DNA of 64,000 nt from Loxodes magnus (GCA_946699065.1 CAMPDV010000102.1:1-64000); one strand, 5' to 3'. Shown: positions 37,901-51,101, numbered from the stretch's first letter. Program-made: numbers and translations. The notes: generated by a model from the sequence alone, not told the origin.

Positions 37901-38854
37901 AAGAGAGTAACCCTGATATATCATATGGAAATCCTTTCTGACTATTTTGATGATTTTAGCAAACAGAACTTTAAAAGACAAGCATCCTAAAATATTTGGA
38001 TATATCCATTCTTTCCTTATCTTATTTTTAGCCTTTTTACTGATCAAATGAATGCCTATTACTTACTAAAAGCTTGGTTTCATTTATTCGATCCTGCTTA
38101 TATGCGTATTCATTCTGTCACTTATAACCTCTATTTATAATACCATAAATCAGAATCACAAAACTATCTTATTAATACTGCTATGTGTACTAGTTTTAGT
38201 CAGTTGAGTTTATGGAGTTTGAAAAGCTAGCAGATATAAAAATCTGCTGGAAGAAATAGAGCCTGACACAGTGAAACTATTTAGATTTGCCTTTAAGTGT
38301 GGAGTAAAAGTAGAAATGCTGTAAGATAATATTAAGCTATAGGAGAAAAGAGTTTAGCTAGGAATGCAAAAAGTTAAATAAAACCTAAAGAGAAATTCCA
38401 TTTTCATTAACAATTAATAAGGCTTAAAGCATGAACTTAATAGATATTCCTCTAAATAACTAACTAGCATTGAATCTATTTTACATAAATCTGATAAACT
38501 AATTTTGCCATCCTGCTAAGGCAATCGATAGTTCGAATTAACTTAAGAATTAACCAACCAATATAATATCTCATCTGATAGAAATGATTAAATGATAAGT
38601 TCAGAGAGCAAACAAATTTAGTGAAGAGAAAATGAAATGATAGACTTCTAGAATATAAGCTAAGCAACAAATGGTAACATTTTTATTATATAGAAACATT
38701 CAATTTCAAGAAGATCTCTGATAGTCAAAATTAATTTTTCTAAAAAAGGGAATCAATTTTTTCACAAAAAGAAGAGGTTCAAAGTAGAGAGTTATAAGAT
38801 CCATTTTCTATAGAAAATATGGAAGAAATAAAGAAAAGGGGAGAAGATACTTGA
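34917..38854 (+). CDS. Receptor-like polytopic membrane protein with periplasmic-binding-type ectodomain and EF-hand loop
   Basis: Introns at 34965-34984 (20 nt), 35055-35076 (22) and 38674-38693 (20) give 1,292 codons from ATG 34917 to TGA 38852-38854. A signal peptide (MRLLILFFYLLVQSFG) leads to a roughly 730-residue ectodomain. It resembles ligand-binding domains of the ANF-receptor/periplasmic-binding class, e.g. RIAIYSEHLSDYY, GDLIFLGHNVGG and, near residue 665, FIGCSGRVKF before the membrane. From about residue 755 to 1085 there are nine or ten hydrophobic segments (first VITINGFFFLLTFLLLVIG, last VLVLVSWVYGVW). A canonical EF-hand loop, DTNQDGKLELSE (residues 920-931; 37716-37751), lies between membrane segments next to a Cys pair. 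A polar 200-residue tail ends EEIKKRGEDT. Family resemblance to class C-type receptors is inferred; ligand and signalling are unknown. Confidence 0.9.
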
Positions 38855-39023
38855 ATAGTAAAAAAAAGTTATTAATTATTATGTTTAATTATGGAAAATG
38901 AAACCAAGTAAAGAAATCAAGTTTCTTATTTAAATTATTTTAGATTATTGGTTTAATAGCTATTAATAGAGAGTTTACACTTCTATATTTAATAATAATA
39001 TTAAGAATTTATTTTAATGGTTA

Positions 39024-39345
39024 TCAACATGAAATGTAAGAAGGTTTTAGGTAAATAAATATAAAATTATTAAAGGTTTTTAAATGCAAATGGCACAATC
39101 TTGTGAGTTATAAATCAGCTAGTAAGCGATAAATATAATTGAGGTAGTGTCCTTCTAGATGTAAAAAAAGGAAAATTAAGTTGGGAGGTACATAATCTGG
39201 TCTAGGTGCCTCTGCTCGCTCTTCACATTCTATAATCAAACTAGGAATTAGATGTTCATTAAAAGTTCGTTAGCAAAAAGGAAAAAAAGGATTAAATTGC
39301 TATAAATCACGAAAAGTAAGAGCATTTATAAAAATAATTTATTAA
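39024..39345 (-). CDS. Possible short coding segment, unknown
   Basis: One minus-strand frame reads a protein-like stretch, RDLQQFNPFFPFCQRTFNEH then PSLIIECEERAEAPRPDYVP, and stops at TGA 39024-39026. No ATG is seen in this frame above it, so it would be the 3' part of something, or a chance frame. It abuts the plus-strand start at 39349 head to head. The sequence between the receptor stop (38854) and 39024 shows nothing else. Confidence 0.3.
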
Positions 39346-39348
39346 TTG

Positions 39349-40753
39349 ATGTTCTTTTTAAACTAATCTTGCTTTATTTCGTCTTACTCCTATAATAAAG
39401 TTACTTCACAATGCGAAGTATTACCATTGATTATTTCAGGTATATTGAATGAACATAAAAAGATAAAAAGCATCGTGAATCTTATGATTTGTCGAAAGAC
39501 GTAAAGATTTTCTTTGCAAGAAAGAAATAAAATAGGAAGATGTCAAAAGGTATTTTCTCAAATCCATTAGCCTATGATGCCAATTATCATATAGGCACTA
39601 AAGAAAATTTTCAGCTTCTATGCAAATGAAATAAGAGATTTATAGAAAGCTAAAGAACAGATTAGCTTTGAAATGATGAATATCGAAATACTAATTAAAA
39701 AAAATGTAATTTAAAGAAGAAAATAAAACTTTCATATAGATCTGTCAAAATTTTGAAGAAAGAATCGGGAACTAAAAATAAATAATTAATCTAATGAAAT
39801 AAATAAATATATTGATAGAATAAATGTAAAAAGGATATGAATTAGAACATTAGACTATCAAAAAACGCTGTTAGGAAGGCTAGGAGATAAGCTGTTAAAT
39901 AATCACGTAAAACTGAAAAGAAGCAAAATGTTCTAGTTCAGAATCAAAAGGTAAAATTATTACAACTATTGCGGAACCAGAGTAAGCCATTACAGAATTT
40001 TCCACAGAAATCAGAAAAATGATTGAGGACTTTAAAAGGGTAATTAAGCAACAAGAAGAGAAGATTTTCATCTAAATTTGTCAATACGCGAATTAGCCAC
40101 TAACATTAATGAGAACAATAAAGAGATGGATATACTTATAACGCAAACTCATCGAAAATAAGCTCGTGATCCATAAGCAATTATGGTCATAATTTCAATA
40201 ATATTCAAAAAGAAATTCCTTGATTGAAACTGAAAAAGCTTAAATTAAATTTTAGAAAGAATAGAAAGCAAAACCTTAAACTGGTAATCCAAAATTCAAA
40301 GATAGAGTAAAAAAATAGAAAACATATTATTTGTAACTAACCGTTTAACTACACCTATAGTAAAAAAATGCTGATACCACAATAATTTGTATTATCTACT
40401 TCGAAACTTCCGAAAATGAAGAAAATTAAATGAAAGAAAACAGCATAGAACTGGACACCAACTAAATCAATTTGAATAACGTAAAATGGTATCTACAAAT
40501 AAAAGCTTCCAGTGCACTTGATTGAAAATACAAAGTGATAGCCTGCCACTAATAAAAAAGTCGTGAAATACAACCACGTAAAAACTTGTCTGCAGGTACC
40601 TGGTTGAAAATTCTAGGATAGCAAGCCTTTAAACATTTTGTAACATACATATATAGATTACATGCAATAAGTAAAGGAGAATCAAACCTATATAGAGAAT
40701 AATCTTAAAAAAATTCTAATGTAGGACCAAAATAGGAAATTATATAAAAATGA
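39349..40753 (+). CDS. Unknown 456-residue protein, helical N-terminal half
   Basis: ATG 39349 (MFFLNQSCFISSYSYNKVTS), one 34-nt intron at 39706-39739, TGA 40751-40753; the spliced length is 457 codons. Residues about 40-120 are Lys/Gln-rich and helical (LKKIFSFYANEIRDLQKAKE); 120-260 continue as likely coiled coil (FSTEIRKMIEDFKRVIKQQE). The C-terminal third is mixed (TTIICIIYFETSENEENQ, SAGTWLKILGQQAFKHFVTY) and ends in a basic tail. No family is recognised. A different frame in exon 1 gives a bZIP-like string, which I rejected because only this frame splices cleanly to the downstream text. Confidence 0.8.
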
Positions 40754-41600
40754 AGATCGAAGAAAAGAAAAAATTAAATAAAAAAAACTAAAAAATGAAT
40801 AAATAATAAAAAGAAAGGAATTTACACAATAAGAACTGAAAAAAATTTATCAATCCAAATTATAAAAAATAAAAAAATAACCTTTAGAAGAAATCGAACT
40901 GCTTATAACATTTACTTATTGATTTTTGTCATTTACATATATTATTACAATTATATGTAAAACTAAATTATCTAAAATAAATTTAGAACTACTTTTCTCA
41001 TTTTTCTTATTCATTTTTCTCATTTAATAAAAGCTATAACATTATTATTATGTAAAGCTGAAAATATTTAAAACAAGATTGTTTTCTATTTACTATTCCC
41101 CCTTATTCATTTGGAATACTTAAATTACTATAAAAGTTAAGTTAGCTAGCAAAATATACAAATATTTAAAATTTTAATTTTTTTAATTTTTTTAGTTTCA
41201 AAACACCAAATCAAAGATAAATTTACTGAAATATATTTCTATAAATTTTATTAGAGTTAATATCTTTAGATACTTCATATAGTTTTAAGAAAGCTAAGTT
41301 ATACTAGAGCTTATTTATCTTCTCTTATTTTATTTAATGGACTTATTACTATAATTATTCATTTTTTTTGATGATTCTTTTGTTCAATTATGCTTTTCTG
41401 TGTCTAATGTTGTGTATTTTTTCTTCTTAGGAAAAAGCTTATTTGCTATTTTCCTTTTAGCTCATTTACTATTTGATGATTTCAATTATAAATTAGTTAC
41501 TTTACCTACCTCTTCTTTTATATAATTTCCTTTTAGAAATGACTAAGCAGTACAATTCAAAAAATTTTAGCATCATATCAATTTAGCTTATCTACCGAAA
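40754..41600. other. AT-rich spacer
   Basis: No convincing gene on either strand. Short AAAAAT and TTATTT runs dominate. Confidence 0.35.
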
Positions 41601-41639
41601 TTTTGGCTTTTAAAAATTTTTAACTAAAACCTTAGATCA

Positions 41640-42140
41640 AACTAGCTTCTCAATTTTTTCTCTTTGGCAGAAAGGATTAATTTATTAATCAAGGAGTTCG
41701 AAAGTCAATTAATATTTAGATATTTTAATTCTAGTCCAGTATTAATAGCAACGCGTTCATTTGGATAACAAATGCTTTATTTTCATATCAGGATTTATTT
41801 ATCGTATTCATTAAAATTAATTGATTTTATTTATCTAAAAGCTTTGAATCCTTTTTAGGATTAATCTCTATTGTTCTACTTCACTTTAGTATTTTAATTT
41901 TTTTCGTGGGTAAAATTTATCTTTAGACATTAGTTTAGCCCCAGTTCTAGCTCTTTTTATAGCCTCAATTATTAAACTTAACTCGATCAATTTCCTTATT
42001 GATATAGACAATCTCTTCATTATTACAATCTACTACCTCATTTCTTATTCCCATATTTTCGAACTCTCTTGTTAGCTATACTACATAATCTTAACTAATG
42101 AACTACATCTCTGTATTCTAACAATGCCAACCTTTTATTA
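41640..42140 (-). CDS. Unknown protein, internal segment
   Basis: A continuous minus-strand frame gives IKGWHCQNTEMQFISQDYVV, REFENMGIRNEVVDCNNEE and IVYINKEIDRVKFNNWGYKK, then a Lys/Asn-rich stretch to about 41640. A Met at 42054 is internal to the frame, so the true start is probably above 42140. Both ends are unresolved and no domain is recognised. The composition is strongly protein-like, and the plus strand here is less so. Confidence 0.4.
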
Positions 42141-42149
42141 ACTATAGCA

Positions 42150-45100
42150 CCTTAAAATTAATTTTTGATTTGAATGCTTTGATTAAAATAAAAGTTAGCA
42201 GTTAGATTATAGAAGCAAAGAGTTATTAGATTAGGTAGCATTATAGCGCTTCTACTACTCTCTTATTATACTAGACTATTAAACTTATTTAATCATTTAA
42301 ATATCTTTCCATATCTATTGAAATCCCTTTTTTACTATGCTTAGCTTATTTACTTTGTCTACTTAAAACTTGCTATAAGTATGATAGATTTAGTTCCTGC
42401 TATTATATTATTATATCATTCTTGGTTCTTGCTTTAAGAGTTTAGATAGCAAGTAAAGCAAGTTATATGGAAGTGGGTGGCAGTTTAGCAGGTAAGTTAA
42501 AAGTAAAAAAGAAGGTGTTGTTTAAGTATAAAGTGAGTTGTGATCAATAAAGGAAGAGATTGAAGCAAAATACTAGAAGCTGAAATGAGGAACTCTGTAT
42601 ACTTTAGATAGCTTAGATTGAATGCTAATCCTTTATCTCTTAGATAAGGATGGAAGAGCTCTAAACTTAAAGATTTAGATACAAATACAGGTTAAAATAT
42701 AGGCATTAACTATGTATAATGGAATGCAATACAGTCACAGAAGCAAATCTAATAAAGTTGGAAAAAGGAAAAATAATTAAGAATGAGTGTGAGATAAAAG
42801 CTGGGAAATTGATAAAACGTTAGTTAATTTCTAAAAACTAATTTAAAAGAAACAGCCAAACTTCATATCTTTGTATAAATATTAGTAATACCACTTTTAT
42901 AAGTAGCTAGCTTGAGTGTGATATTTTCAATTAAGAAGATATTAGGATGAAGTATAAAGTATAAGAAGTTAATGATAAGTAATATTAAATAGCCTTTAGT
43001 TAAAAGGAAACTTAGAAGAGTAAGATTAAGAGTATTTTAAGGAGCTAACATTAACGATATAGAACTAATAATAATTATAAAATATACCTAAGGCTATAGC
43101 TTATGAAGGTAGCTAAATACTAGTAACATATAATCTGAATGTTAAGTAATCTTAGCAGGTTTTGTTTACTATAAAGAGTGAGCAATGGTTACTTATAATT
43201 AGTCTAATGAAATAATATTTAAATAATTAAAGTAGGAAGAAGCTTAATAATTTAAATTGAGTATAATAGAACAAAAGATTTAGATATTTGCATAAATACA
43301 TATTTATAATAGAAGTATAGCTATTTAAAATTTACAAGCTTGTGACAGATTTATTATTTAAATAATAAACTTAAAAGGGCTTAAGTTAACAAATTATATA
43401 GATTGGGATGAGTTATAATAATAAAAGCCATAAAATTAGATTTAGCACTTAATTAATAATGCTTAATTATAAGAATAATCAAGATCGACTATGTTTAATA
43501 GCATCTATTTTATAGATCGTGTAATAAAAGGAAAAATTATTTAAGTCTATTCTAAGATATTAGATAAATGCTAAGAATAATAGAAAGACTTGTGAATTAA
43601 TAATAAAATAGAACTAAAGAGAATGATCTGTATCTTATTTCTATTTAAACTTTCCCTTCTAAAAAAATCTTGATGGTTACTTATATAATTGTAATCTTTT
43701 TTTGTTTCTCTGTACCAATTATGCTGTTAATATTTCCAAGTCTCGATTCTATCTTCTATATTTATGATTTAAATGAGTTTATTGTAATTCATTGGATAGT
43801 AAATTAGTCTCTGACTAAGTTAATCAGATTCTTTGCTAAAAGCTTTAAATTTCTTAGATATTTAATTTAGCTTAGAGTTTTTAACCTGCATAAGCTTAAC
43901 TGTGATACAGTTTCACGATAGTAGGAATATAGCGATTTTTATTTAATAAGAATAGCTTTTTTTGCTATATTTTAGTGATCTATCGTCTCAGCTCTTCTTT
44001 ATTGATTGTGAATATCTTTAGTGTAGCATTATGTTTAGTTAGGAGAATCGATTAGCATCATTTCTTTTCTATTCTATGCTAAAATTTAAAACTTAGTCAA
44101 GCAGACATTTCTTTCGCACTTCTAACAAGATGCTTTCGATTAAATTTTTACACACTATTATGTGATTCTCTTTCAAGCCTCAATATGGTTTCATATAGCT
44201 CTTTCTAATCAAATAAGCTTTATAGTTCTTTATAAATAAAGTTGACAAATTTATGAATTAAAAAAAGACAAAAAAAGCTAAAGATTTTAAAAGTAGAAAG
44301 CAAGCAAAATTAGAAAAAGCTAAATATAATAAGACACAATAAGGACTAAGTAGCTTTAATAACTCGTCATTATAGAATAGCAGTTAACCTATTAAACTAG
44401 ACGGATTAGTCATATTTAACGAACCTTTTAGAGACAGAAAGGAACTTTTATTTCGTATAATTCACTCTAGTTTTACTTCTAAATTATGCTAATAAAGATA
44501 GATACTAAAGCTAATTGAATCTAATAACTGATAGAAATTTAAAAATAAGAAATAAGCAAATAAGATTGAAATAGAGTTACTAAGACTTTCTGATATTTCA
44601 AGTATAATAAGATATACTCTACGAGGTTGAATCTTAAGCTAATTAGAATCTATATAAGTCTAATTATATTTAAGAACATAGAAAGATCATCAAATATAGG
44701 TACTACTGAGAATGTAATAAGCTGATTATCTTCTTGGTATTCAGTGCTTCTGATAATTTAGAATAAGATATATTAATCTAAATTTTGAATTACTTTGGCG
44801 AAAGTTTCTATCAATCTATTTAGACAGCAATTCAACAAAAGATCTCATGGACTAAAATGAACAACTCGAATTTAAAATTTTGAAACGATTTTGAATAAAT
44901 TAAAATATAGGTGATCGGCAAATAAATTCCTTAGTTAGTCTGTGAGTTAGCGCTTAATAAGAATGTAAATACCATCTTGCTCTGTAAATCTATAACTGTA
45001 TCTTAAATAAACTAAAATTAAATAATTGATACTCAGTTAAAATGAGAATCAAAAGGAACTTTTATCGTTTTAGAATTTAATGTCTATGTATTAATTATAA

Positions 45101-46109
45101 ATATCTTTAAAACTTAGTCCATTTATAAATTTGCTTTAGAGCTATTATTTTAATTTAAAATACCAAAGCTTATTTAAAACCAGGTAATTGTTAATAAATA
45201 GAATATTATATAATACTTAAAGCTAATATAAGTACAGCAAGGATTAAGTAGATATTATAAAACTAGAGATATGCTATTAATCTCTTATGCTATAATTTTA
45301 TGCTTACTTCTTATTATTATGATTTATAATAATATTTTAGATTTTTAAGATTATAAATATTTAATTGTCTTCATTGCTTTCGTCTAATTAACTCTAATTA
45401 GTACGAAAATATTTATAGTAAGGATATATCATCTTATACCTTTATTCATCCAAACACTATCATATCTTCTACAAATTCTTACAAAATTCTCATCTAAATT
45501 TACACTTTTTTCTCTTATCCTTAATTTTCTTTAAAGCTATCAAAACTTCTAAATAAAAAGGCTATTTTGGTATAATGTTTTAGTTAAGAATATAATGATT
45601 AATTAGCTATTCTTTTTACCAATAATTTAATATATCTAAATTAATAAATTTAAGTTATAGTCTATTATTATAATAATGCTTACTTTTAGTACTTATAACT
45701 ATAATTATAAGGAAATAGATTAAAAAGGAATTAATTATTAGATAGCATAAATTAATAAAAGCTTATTATTTACTTATTTAGTAACTTAATGTATTAAAAC
45801 GCTCTACTATTACCTTCTTTATTATATAATGAATATCTAAGCATTTCTTCTTATGATTTATATTTATTTCATATTAGATTATTGTTAGAAAGAGCTATGT
45901 AATCTTTACTCCTGTATGATTTTTATGGAATAGCTTTTGTAGTTTTTTATTAAAATTAGTTGCCTTTAAATGTAATTTATTTATTTAATTTGCTTAGCCA
46001 GTTTCTTATATTTTTAGTGAGGATTCTAATTTTATATATACAGTCGACTTCTCTTCTATATTATTTGTTGAACTTCATGTAAGATAAGATAATTAAAGGG
46101 AGATCAACA
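42150..46109. other. Unresolved AT-rich region
   Basis: About 4 kb in which I could not choose a strand or frame with confidence. It may contain a gene on either strand. I saw no tandem repeat, RNA-like GC island or recognisable motif. Confidence 0.35.
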
Positions 46110-46890
46110 TCATTAGGTTTACCACTAATAAGTTTATAAGTTGTTTTATGAGATCATAGAATCATTACTATCTTCTTCAGAGCTCGCTTCTTCTATTATG
46201 TAATGACTTGCGCAAATTTATCCTTTCTTGACCACAGAAATCCTGCTCCATTCTTATTTGGCCCAAACATTTATTTTGTTCTTCTTTGTTGAGCATTTAC
46301 TAGTTAATATATGTAACTACTATATTGAATTATATCGATTCTCTTTACTACATATTTTTATAGTTTCTAAATCTTGAACTTTTCATAAGTATATATTCGG
46401 TTGTTTATGCGATTTTTTTACTTGGAGTAGTTTCAACATGATTAACTACAATATTTATTGCTTCTTAAAATCTGCTTATATCTAATAATAAAAGTCCCCA
46501 CTGTAAATCTTTTTCTTGTAGATATTTCCTTTGGAGAGCAATAAAATATAGTCATATTATTTCATTCTTTTGGTATTTAGTTCTTGTTCTACTAAAAATA
46601 TGCCTAATCTTCTATCAGTAGAAGCATCTTATTTACAATTTTGAGTCATTACCTAATTTTATATATTTTTGGCATTTTTAAATTTATAGAATTTTTTCAA
46701 TTCGAAAGAATTTTGCATTCTGTTCTTCAATTACCATAGGATCGTTTTTAGGATTGTTAAAGGAAAGAAGTTATACATGATTGTTCGGTTTATTAATTTC
46801 TTCCAATTTTTACTCCATTTTTTCCAGTTATTAATTAACTTGCAGCTTGAAGTATTAGTGTTCATTTCCTTTTTAATCATTGTTTTTCAT
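46110..46890 (-). CDS. Unknown 251-residue protein
   Basis: ATG 46890 (MKNNDQKGNEHQYFKLQVNQ), a 25-nt intron at 46628-46652 (phase 1), TGA 46110-46112; 252 codons after splicing. An N-terminal coiled coil (QQLEKMEQKLEEINK) is followed by a basic middle (RRLGIFLVEQELNTKRMKQY; NVWAKQEWSRISVVKKGQI) and an acidic end (IIEEASSEEDSNDS). No domain is recognised. It lies just downstream of coiled-coil/CCHC copy i on the same strand, but I see no sequence link between them. Confidence 0.6.
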
Positions 46891-47570
46891 TTTATAGTTG
46901 TTGTACAGTAAAAGTTGCAGAATTGCTTCGTTAATTTAAGTCTTAGAATCAATGCTAAATTTTTTGTTGTTGCTTCAAGGGAGTAAATTTCAAAGAGCTA
47001 GTTTTATTAGTCGATCCTGCTAGTTCTTCCTGAGTTTTTTTTTATGAGCCATTTTTTTATATAAGTAATTAGAGGAAAATAAAATAGATTATCAAGTTAT
47101 TCAGTATAAATACTAACTGTTTTCATTTTAATTATCAATGCTATAGAAAAAATGCAATAATTAAATGTCTAAAAAGGTTCTTAAATTGATGTTGTTCTAG
47201 TAATCCTTTAGTTAGAAAACTAGCACGCGGAGGTGCGCATCCAATACTGAATACCAATACTGTTTTGAAATTTTCAACTTTGAGAGCGAAATCATTCCAT
47301 TCTGATCAACTCCTTTCTAGCGTTTCTTGAGGAAAGGTAAGTATTATACAGGTGGCATCATGGAGAGAAGCAAGAAATTTAATCTTTATTTGGATTCAAT
47401 AAAGCCAAAAAGGGAGCCTATTTCAATTTAATTTAATCTTATTTAGAATAATAGTCTAAAATACACTATTCTTATTCTTTTTAGCTAAAAGTCACTTCTA
47501 GTATTATCTATATATTTTATTTTATTAATTTATGCTCTACTTGTTAATAATATATGTAAACTTAAGTTTT
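46891..47570. other. Spacer with short repeat and hairpin
   Basis: Between the 251-residue gene and copy i. Near 47220-47270 it has GCAC-GCGGAG-GTGC, a small possible hairpin, and a direct repeat CCAATACTG / CCAATACTG. No gene is seen. Confidence 0.4.
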
Positions 47571-48363
47571 TCATTATGAGGTATTTCGACCCTTTTAGAA
47601 GAAAGCGGAATTGGGAACTCGGGTTTTTCTTCCTCTTTTTTTCTGTTCTTGTCCTATCGCATCCTTCTTGATTTTATAAATTTCTCCGCTCGGAATACAA
47701 TATATTCGGTTTAATCTTGTTTCTTCTTGATTCTTTCTTCGTTTTTCTTGAATCCAGTAGTTCATTTTTTTCTGCTAGGATTTCTTACATTTCCTATATA
47801 AATGCTATAGGCTTTAACAACAGAATCATTTTTCTCCTAATTTTTATTTATCCCTATTTTCTTTAAGGTTTTCTAATAACTTTTCTTTAATCAACATTAG
47901 GTCCCTTTTATGTTCTCTTTTCTCCATCTGAAGTTGTAATTTTTGCTAGCTTTCTTCTATTTTCTCTATTCTATTTCCAATTTCTGTCTGCTTCTATTGC
48001 TAGCTTTAAGATTGGTTTTTTTAATCTTATGAAAGGCTTCAGAAATCAATTAAATCTCTTTCTGGAACATGATTCTTGAATTGATTTCTTTTTGCTTGTT
48101 AAAATCCCTTCTAATTTTTGATTGTCAGTCTTTAATCTTTTCACCTCTTCCTGAAGGTTTAGCACAACTTTAACTAGCCTTTCATAGCTAATCATTTTTT
48201 CAGTGGTGAATTTCGTAATCTTTTGGTGTATTATGTTCTTAGCGTATTTCCTAAGTTTCTCTTCTGATGTAGGAGTTTCGACTTGGTGAGGCTCTTTTCT
48301 ATTATCTTTTTTATCTAGTCTATAGGAATTTAGTGTTAAGAATTTAGTTTTAAAAAACAACAT
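47571..48363 (-). pseudogene. Coiled-coil/CCHC family member (copy i)
   Basis: From ATG 48363 the minus strand reads the family N-terminal block (TSEEKLRKYAKNII) and coiled coil (LVKVVLNLQEEVKRLKTDNQ). Near 48070 the good frame shifts by one nucleotide (PERDLIDF, matching QERDLNAF in copy iv) and continues through a Gln/Lys-rich coil to the knuckle CCQSLQHLYRKC, a basic NYWIQEKRRKNQ block and TGA 47571-47573. The first knuckle Cys is TGA (Trp) here, where copy iv has TGT. The frameshift and lost ligand suggest a decaying copy, unless a very short intron restores the frame. The protein is not recognised beyond a Gag-like coiled-coil plus zinc-knuckle layout. Confidence 0.7.
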
Positions 48364-48399
48364 GGATGTAAGAATTGACGCTTCATGCTTCCTTTCTTA

Positions 48400-50690
48400 C
48401 TCTTAGTATGCTGTATAGAATTTCTTTCTGAAGTCGTCCGATTTGTATTTTTTTATACTCTACTATTTTAATCTAAATTGAAAGCAGAGATCTTTAATTA
48501 GGTCTATAAATAAAAGCTATTTATTACACATACTTTATATATAAACTAAGCTTATGAATAATTACAACTTAATGATAGTATTTTATACCTGCTAAGTCTA
48601 ATATTTATGAACTAAATACATGCTTTTAATAAATAAATATTGGCAATAAAGAGAATGATAAGAGCTCCAGAATAAAAGTCACTGATATATAAAAAAAGAA
48701 AGAGTGAGATATTAAACTATTTCCACTGATTCTAATGCAAGTAAGTATGCAGCTTATATAGATACTATGACATATAGAAAGGATAATAAATATTAAAAAT
48801 TTAACAATTAAAGGAATATGATTAAGAGAAAGAATGAAAAGATATACAAAAATGGGGTTTAAATGAGAATAATAAAGTAATCTAAAAATGATAATAAGAA
48901 AGGATAAACATGTGATTTTTCTTTATAGGATAAAGGAGTTTAGTAGAATAGAGAAGTTGATTAAAGTAAAATAAAGAAGATTTTATAATATTGAGAAGCA
49001 AAACGTTAATGGAGTAAATAAAAAGCTTATGAATAAGATTGAAAAATTAATCAATAACAACTTTGATCAAAAAAGTGAGTCCATAAAAATAAATAACATA
49101 AGAGAAAAAATAAAACTCATATATTTGATAGATAAGTGGACCGAGTAATTAACAGTATCCCTGCATCTAATGTAAATGACTAAATTTAACCGACAACAAA
49201 AAATATTATCTCTCGACTAATATATCGAATTGCTATAAATGTGGTAGAAAAATCAATTGGAAAAGTAAATTGAAATCTGCATCTAATTAATATAGTTTGC
49301 TTTAAATGTAATAGATAAAAGGCTCCATAATCTCAATCGTTCCACAAAATTCTAATATATATTATTAGTAACTAATACGATAGGAAAAACGCGACACAGA
49401 ATAACGAGTCTCCCATGTCTATATATGAATTAAAAAAGTAAATATGTCTCTCATTTATGCAAATTATTGAAAAAGCGAGCAAAAAAACTACAGATAAAAA
49501 TATTTAAAATATACTAAAAGTAGAAGCGTCAGATATAAAATAGTATCCCCAGCGACTAGAGTAAATAAAAATATAGCTTGTAAAATAATTAAGTGACAAG
49601 AAAGGAAAATAGATTGAAAAATTAAAAAAATTAAAATGCTTAAAAGCAAAATTAACAAAATATGGGAACTAATATCGAACGAGACCAATAATTTAAATTT
49701 AAAAATGCTAAGCAAAGAATAAACAGGATAAGCAAGTGACTTTTCTATATGGAATAAGGTAGTTTATAGGATAAAGAAGTTGAATAAAGAGAAATTAATA
49801 AAGATATTTTAGTATAAATAAGCAAATGGCAAATACAAAGATTTCAAGCTTTTACAAAAGAGATATAAAATTAATGAATAAATATTTAATTAAGAATAAA
49901 AAAGGCTGAGTCTAATAAACGTAAATTACAGAGAAGCTAAAATATTAACATATGTGCTATTTAAAATATAAAAGTGCATCGAATAATAAATCTGTATTTA
50001 AATTAGCTGACAATATAAAAACCATATAAATATGAGATCTTCGCGTCTAATATATGTGACTTAATTTAAGAGGGATATATAAATCAACTGCATAAAGAAA
50101 TGTTTCTCCCACATCTAATATATTGATTAGCCATAAATGTGATTGGTTAATGCTGCAGATATAAAGCAATGCCACATACTTCTTATCTTCTTTTAGTTAC
50201 AGATTAGATGTACGAAATAACGACAGAGAGCATCGGATCTTTTTGTCAATTCTTCGATTATGTCATAAGCATACTTGACTTGAATGTATAAAATTATACT
50301 TTCTAGTGTTTATAAATGTCCAATGATACAAAATTTTTAAGTAGAAGATAAGAAGCATTAGATGGTAAATCATATCAATCACGTTTTTTTAATTATTATT
50401 TTTAATGGAAAATTCTCATCAAAATTTTTTTCGCTACATTCGTCAGATATTTCAGAATTATTGCAATAAAGATAGGTAATCTAGTACTTTATTTCGGTTT
50501 TTTATCGTTATATTAGACCCCATTATATAAGTAATTTTTTTATAATAAAAATCACTATATTTTTATTCTACGGAATCTCGAATATGAAAATAACTAGATA
50601 TGTAGAAATCTTAAGTAGTTATAGCAAGAAACTCACAAAGAAAAACTTTTCATACTACTTTTTTTGAAATTAAAGTTTACATATCTAAGA
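48400..50690. other. AT-rich region with degenerate short repeats
   Basis: No confident gene. Diverged blocks with a core like CATCTAATATA recur: 49160, 49215 (GACTAATATA), 49279, 50043 (GTCTAATATA) and 50111. Several are followed at 10-15 nt by a variant of GCTATAAATGTGG or GACTTAATTTAA. They look like relics of a tandem or dispersed repeat. Confidence 0.45.
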
Positions 50691-51101
50691 AAAATGCCTA
50701 GTTAGCCATTTTGAGATTTAAAGTATCCTGTAATCCATGTTGGATCTACTGTGATAGCTTCTCGTTCTCCTTCCTGAGCTTTCTGACCTCTTCCTAGAGG
50801 TTAGGACCACTTTGATGAGCCACTCCATGTTCATCTAACCAGGGATTGAAATCAGAGGCCTCCTGGTGAAGTGCAGACTTCATCTACTTCATTGACTACT
50901 CCTCCGACGTTGGCGTTTCAGTACGTGTCGCTTTCTTAGGCTGTTTCCATTCTTCTTGCTATATTCCAGGTTATTAAGAAGAAAAAGATTTGGGTTAGGT
51001 GCAAGAAGACTGATGAAAGTGGTTTCTGGATTTCTCTCCTTTTTTGTGGAGGTGGCATAAAATCCTTTTTTGAAACCTTCAACCATTTTTTTATTATTCA
51101 A
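50690..51101 (-). pseudogene. Coiled-coil/CCHC family member (copy ii), 3'-truncated
   Basis: ATG at 51101 or 51086 gives MVEGFKKGFYATSTKK, the family N-terminus. Then comes PTSEEQSMKQMKSALHQ, close to copy iii, and the start of the coiled coil (LQEEVRKLRKENEKLSQQ) in a frame offset from MEWLIKVVL just before it, implying an indel. Family similarity ends near 50700. No knuckle is present, so this copy is broken and truncated. Confidence 0.75.

Noticed and set aside
39411-40000. bZIP-like string (NAVRKARRQAVKQSRK) in the frame starting at ATG 39411
   Set aside because: The invariant Asn is misplaced, and the alternative frame from ATG 39349 with a 34-nt intron gives an exact ATG..TGA gene over the same DNA.
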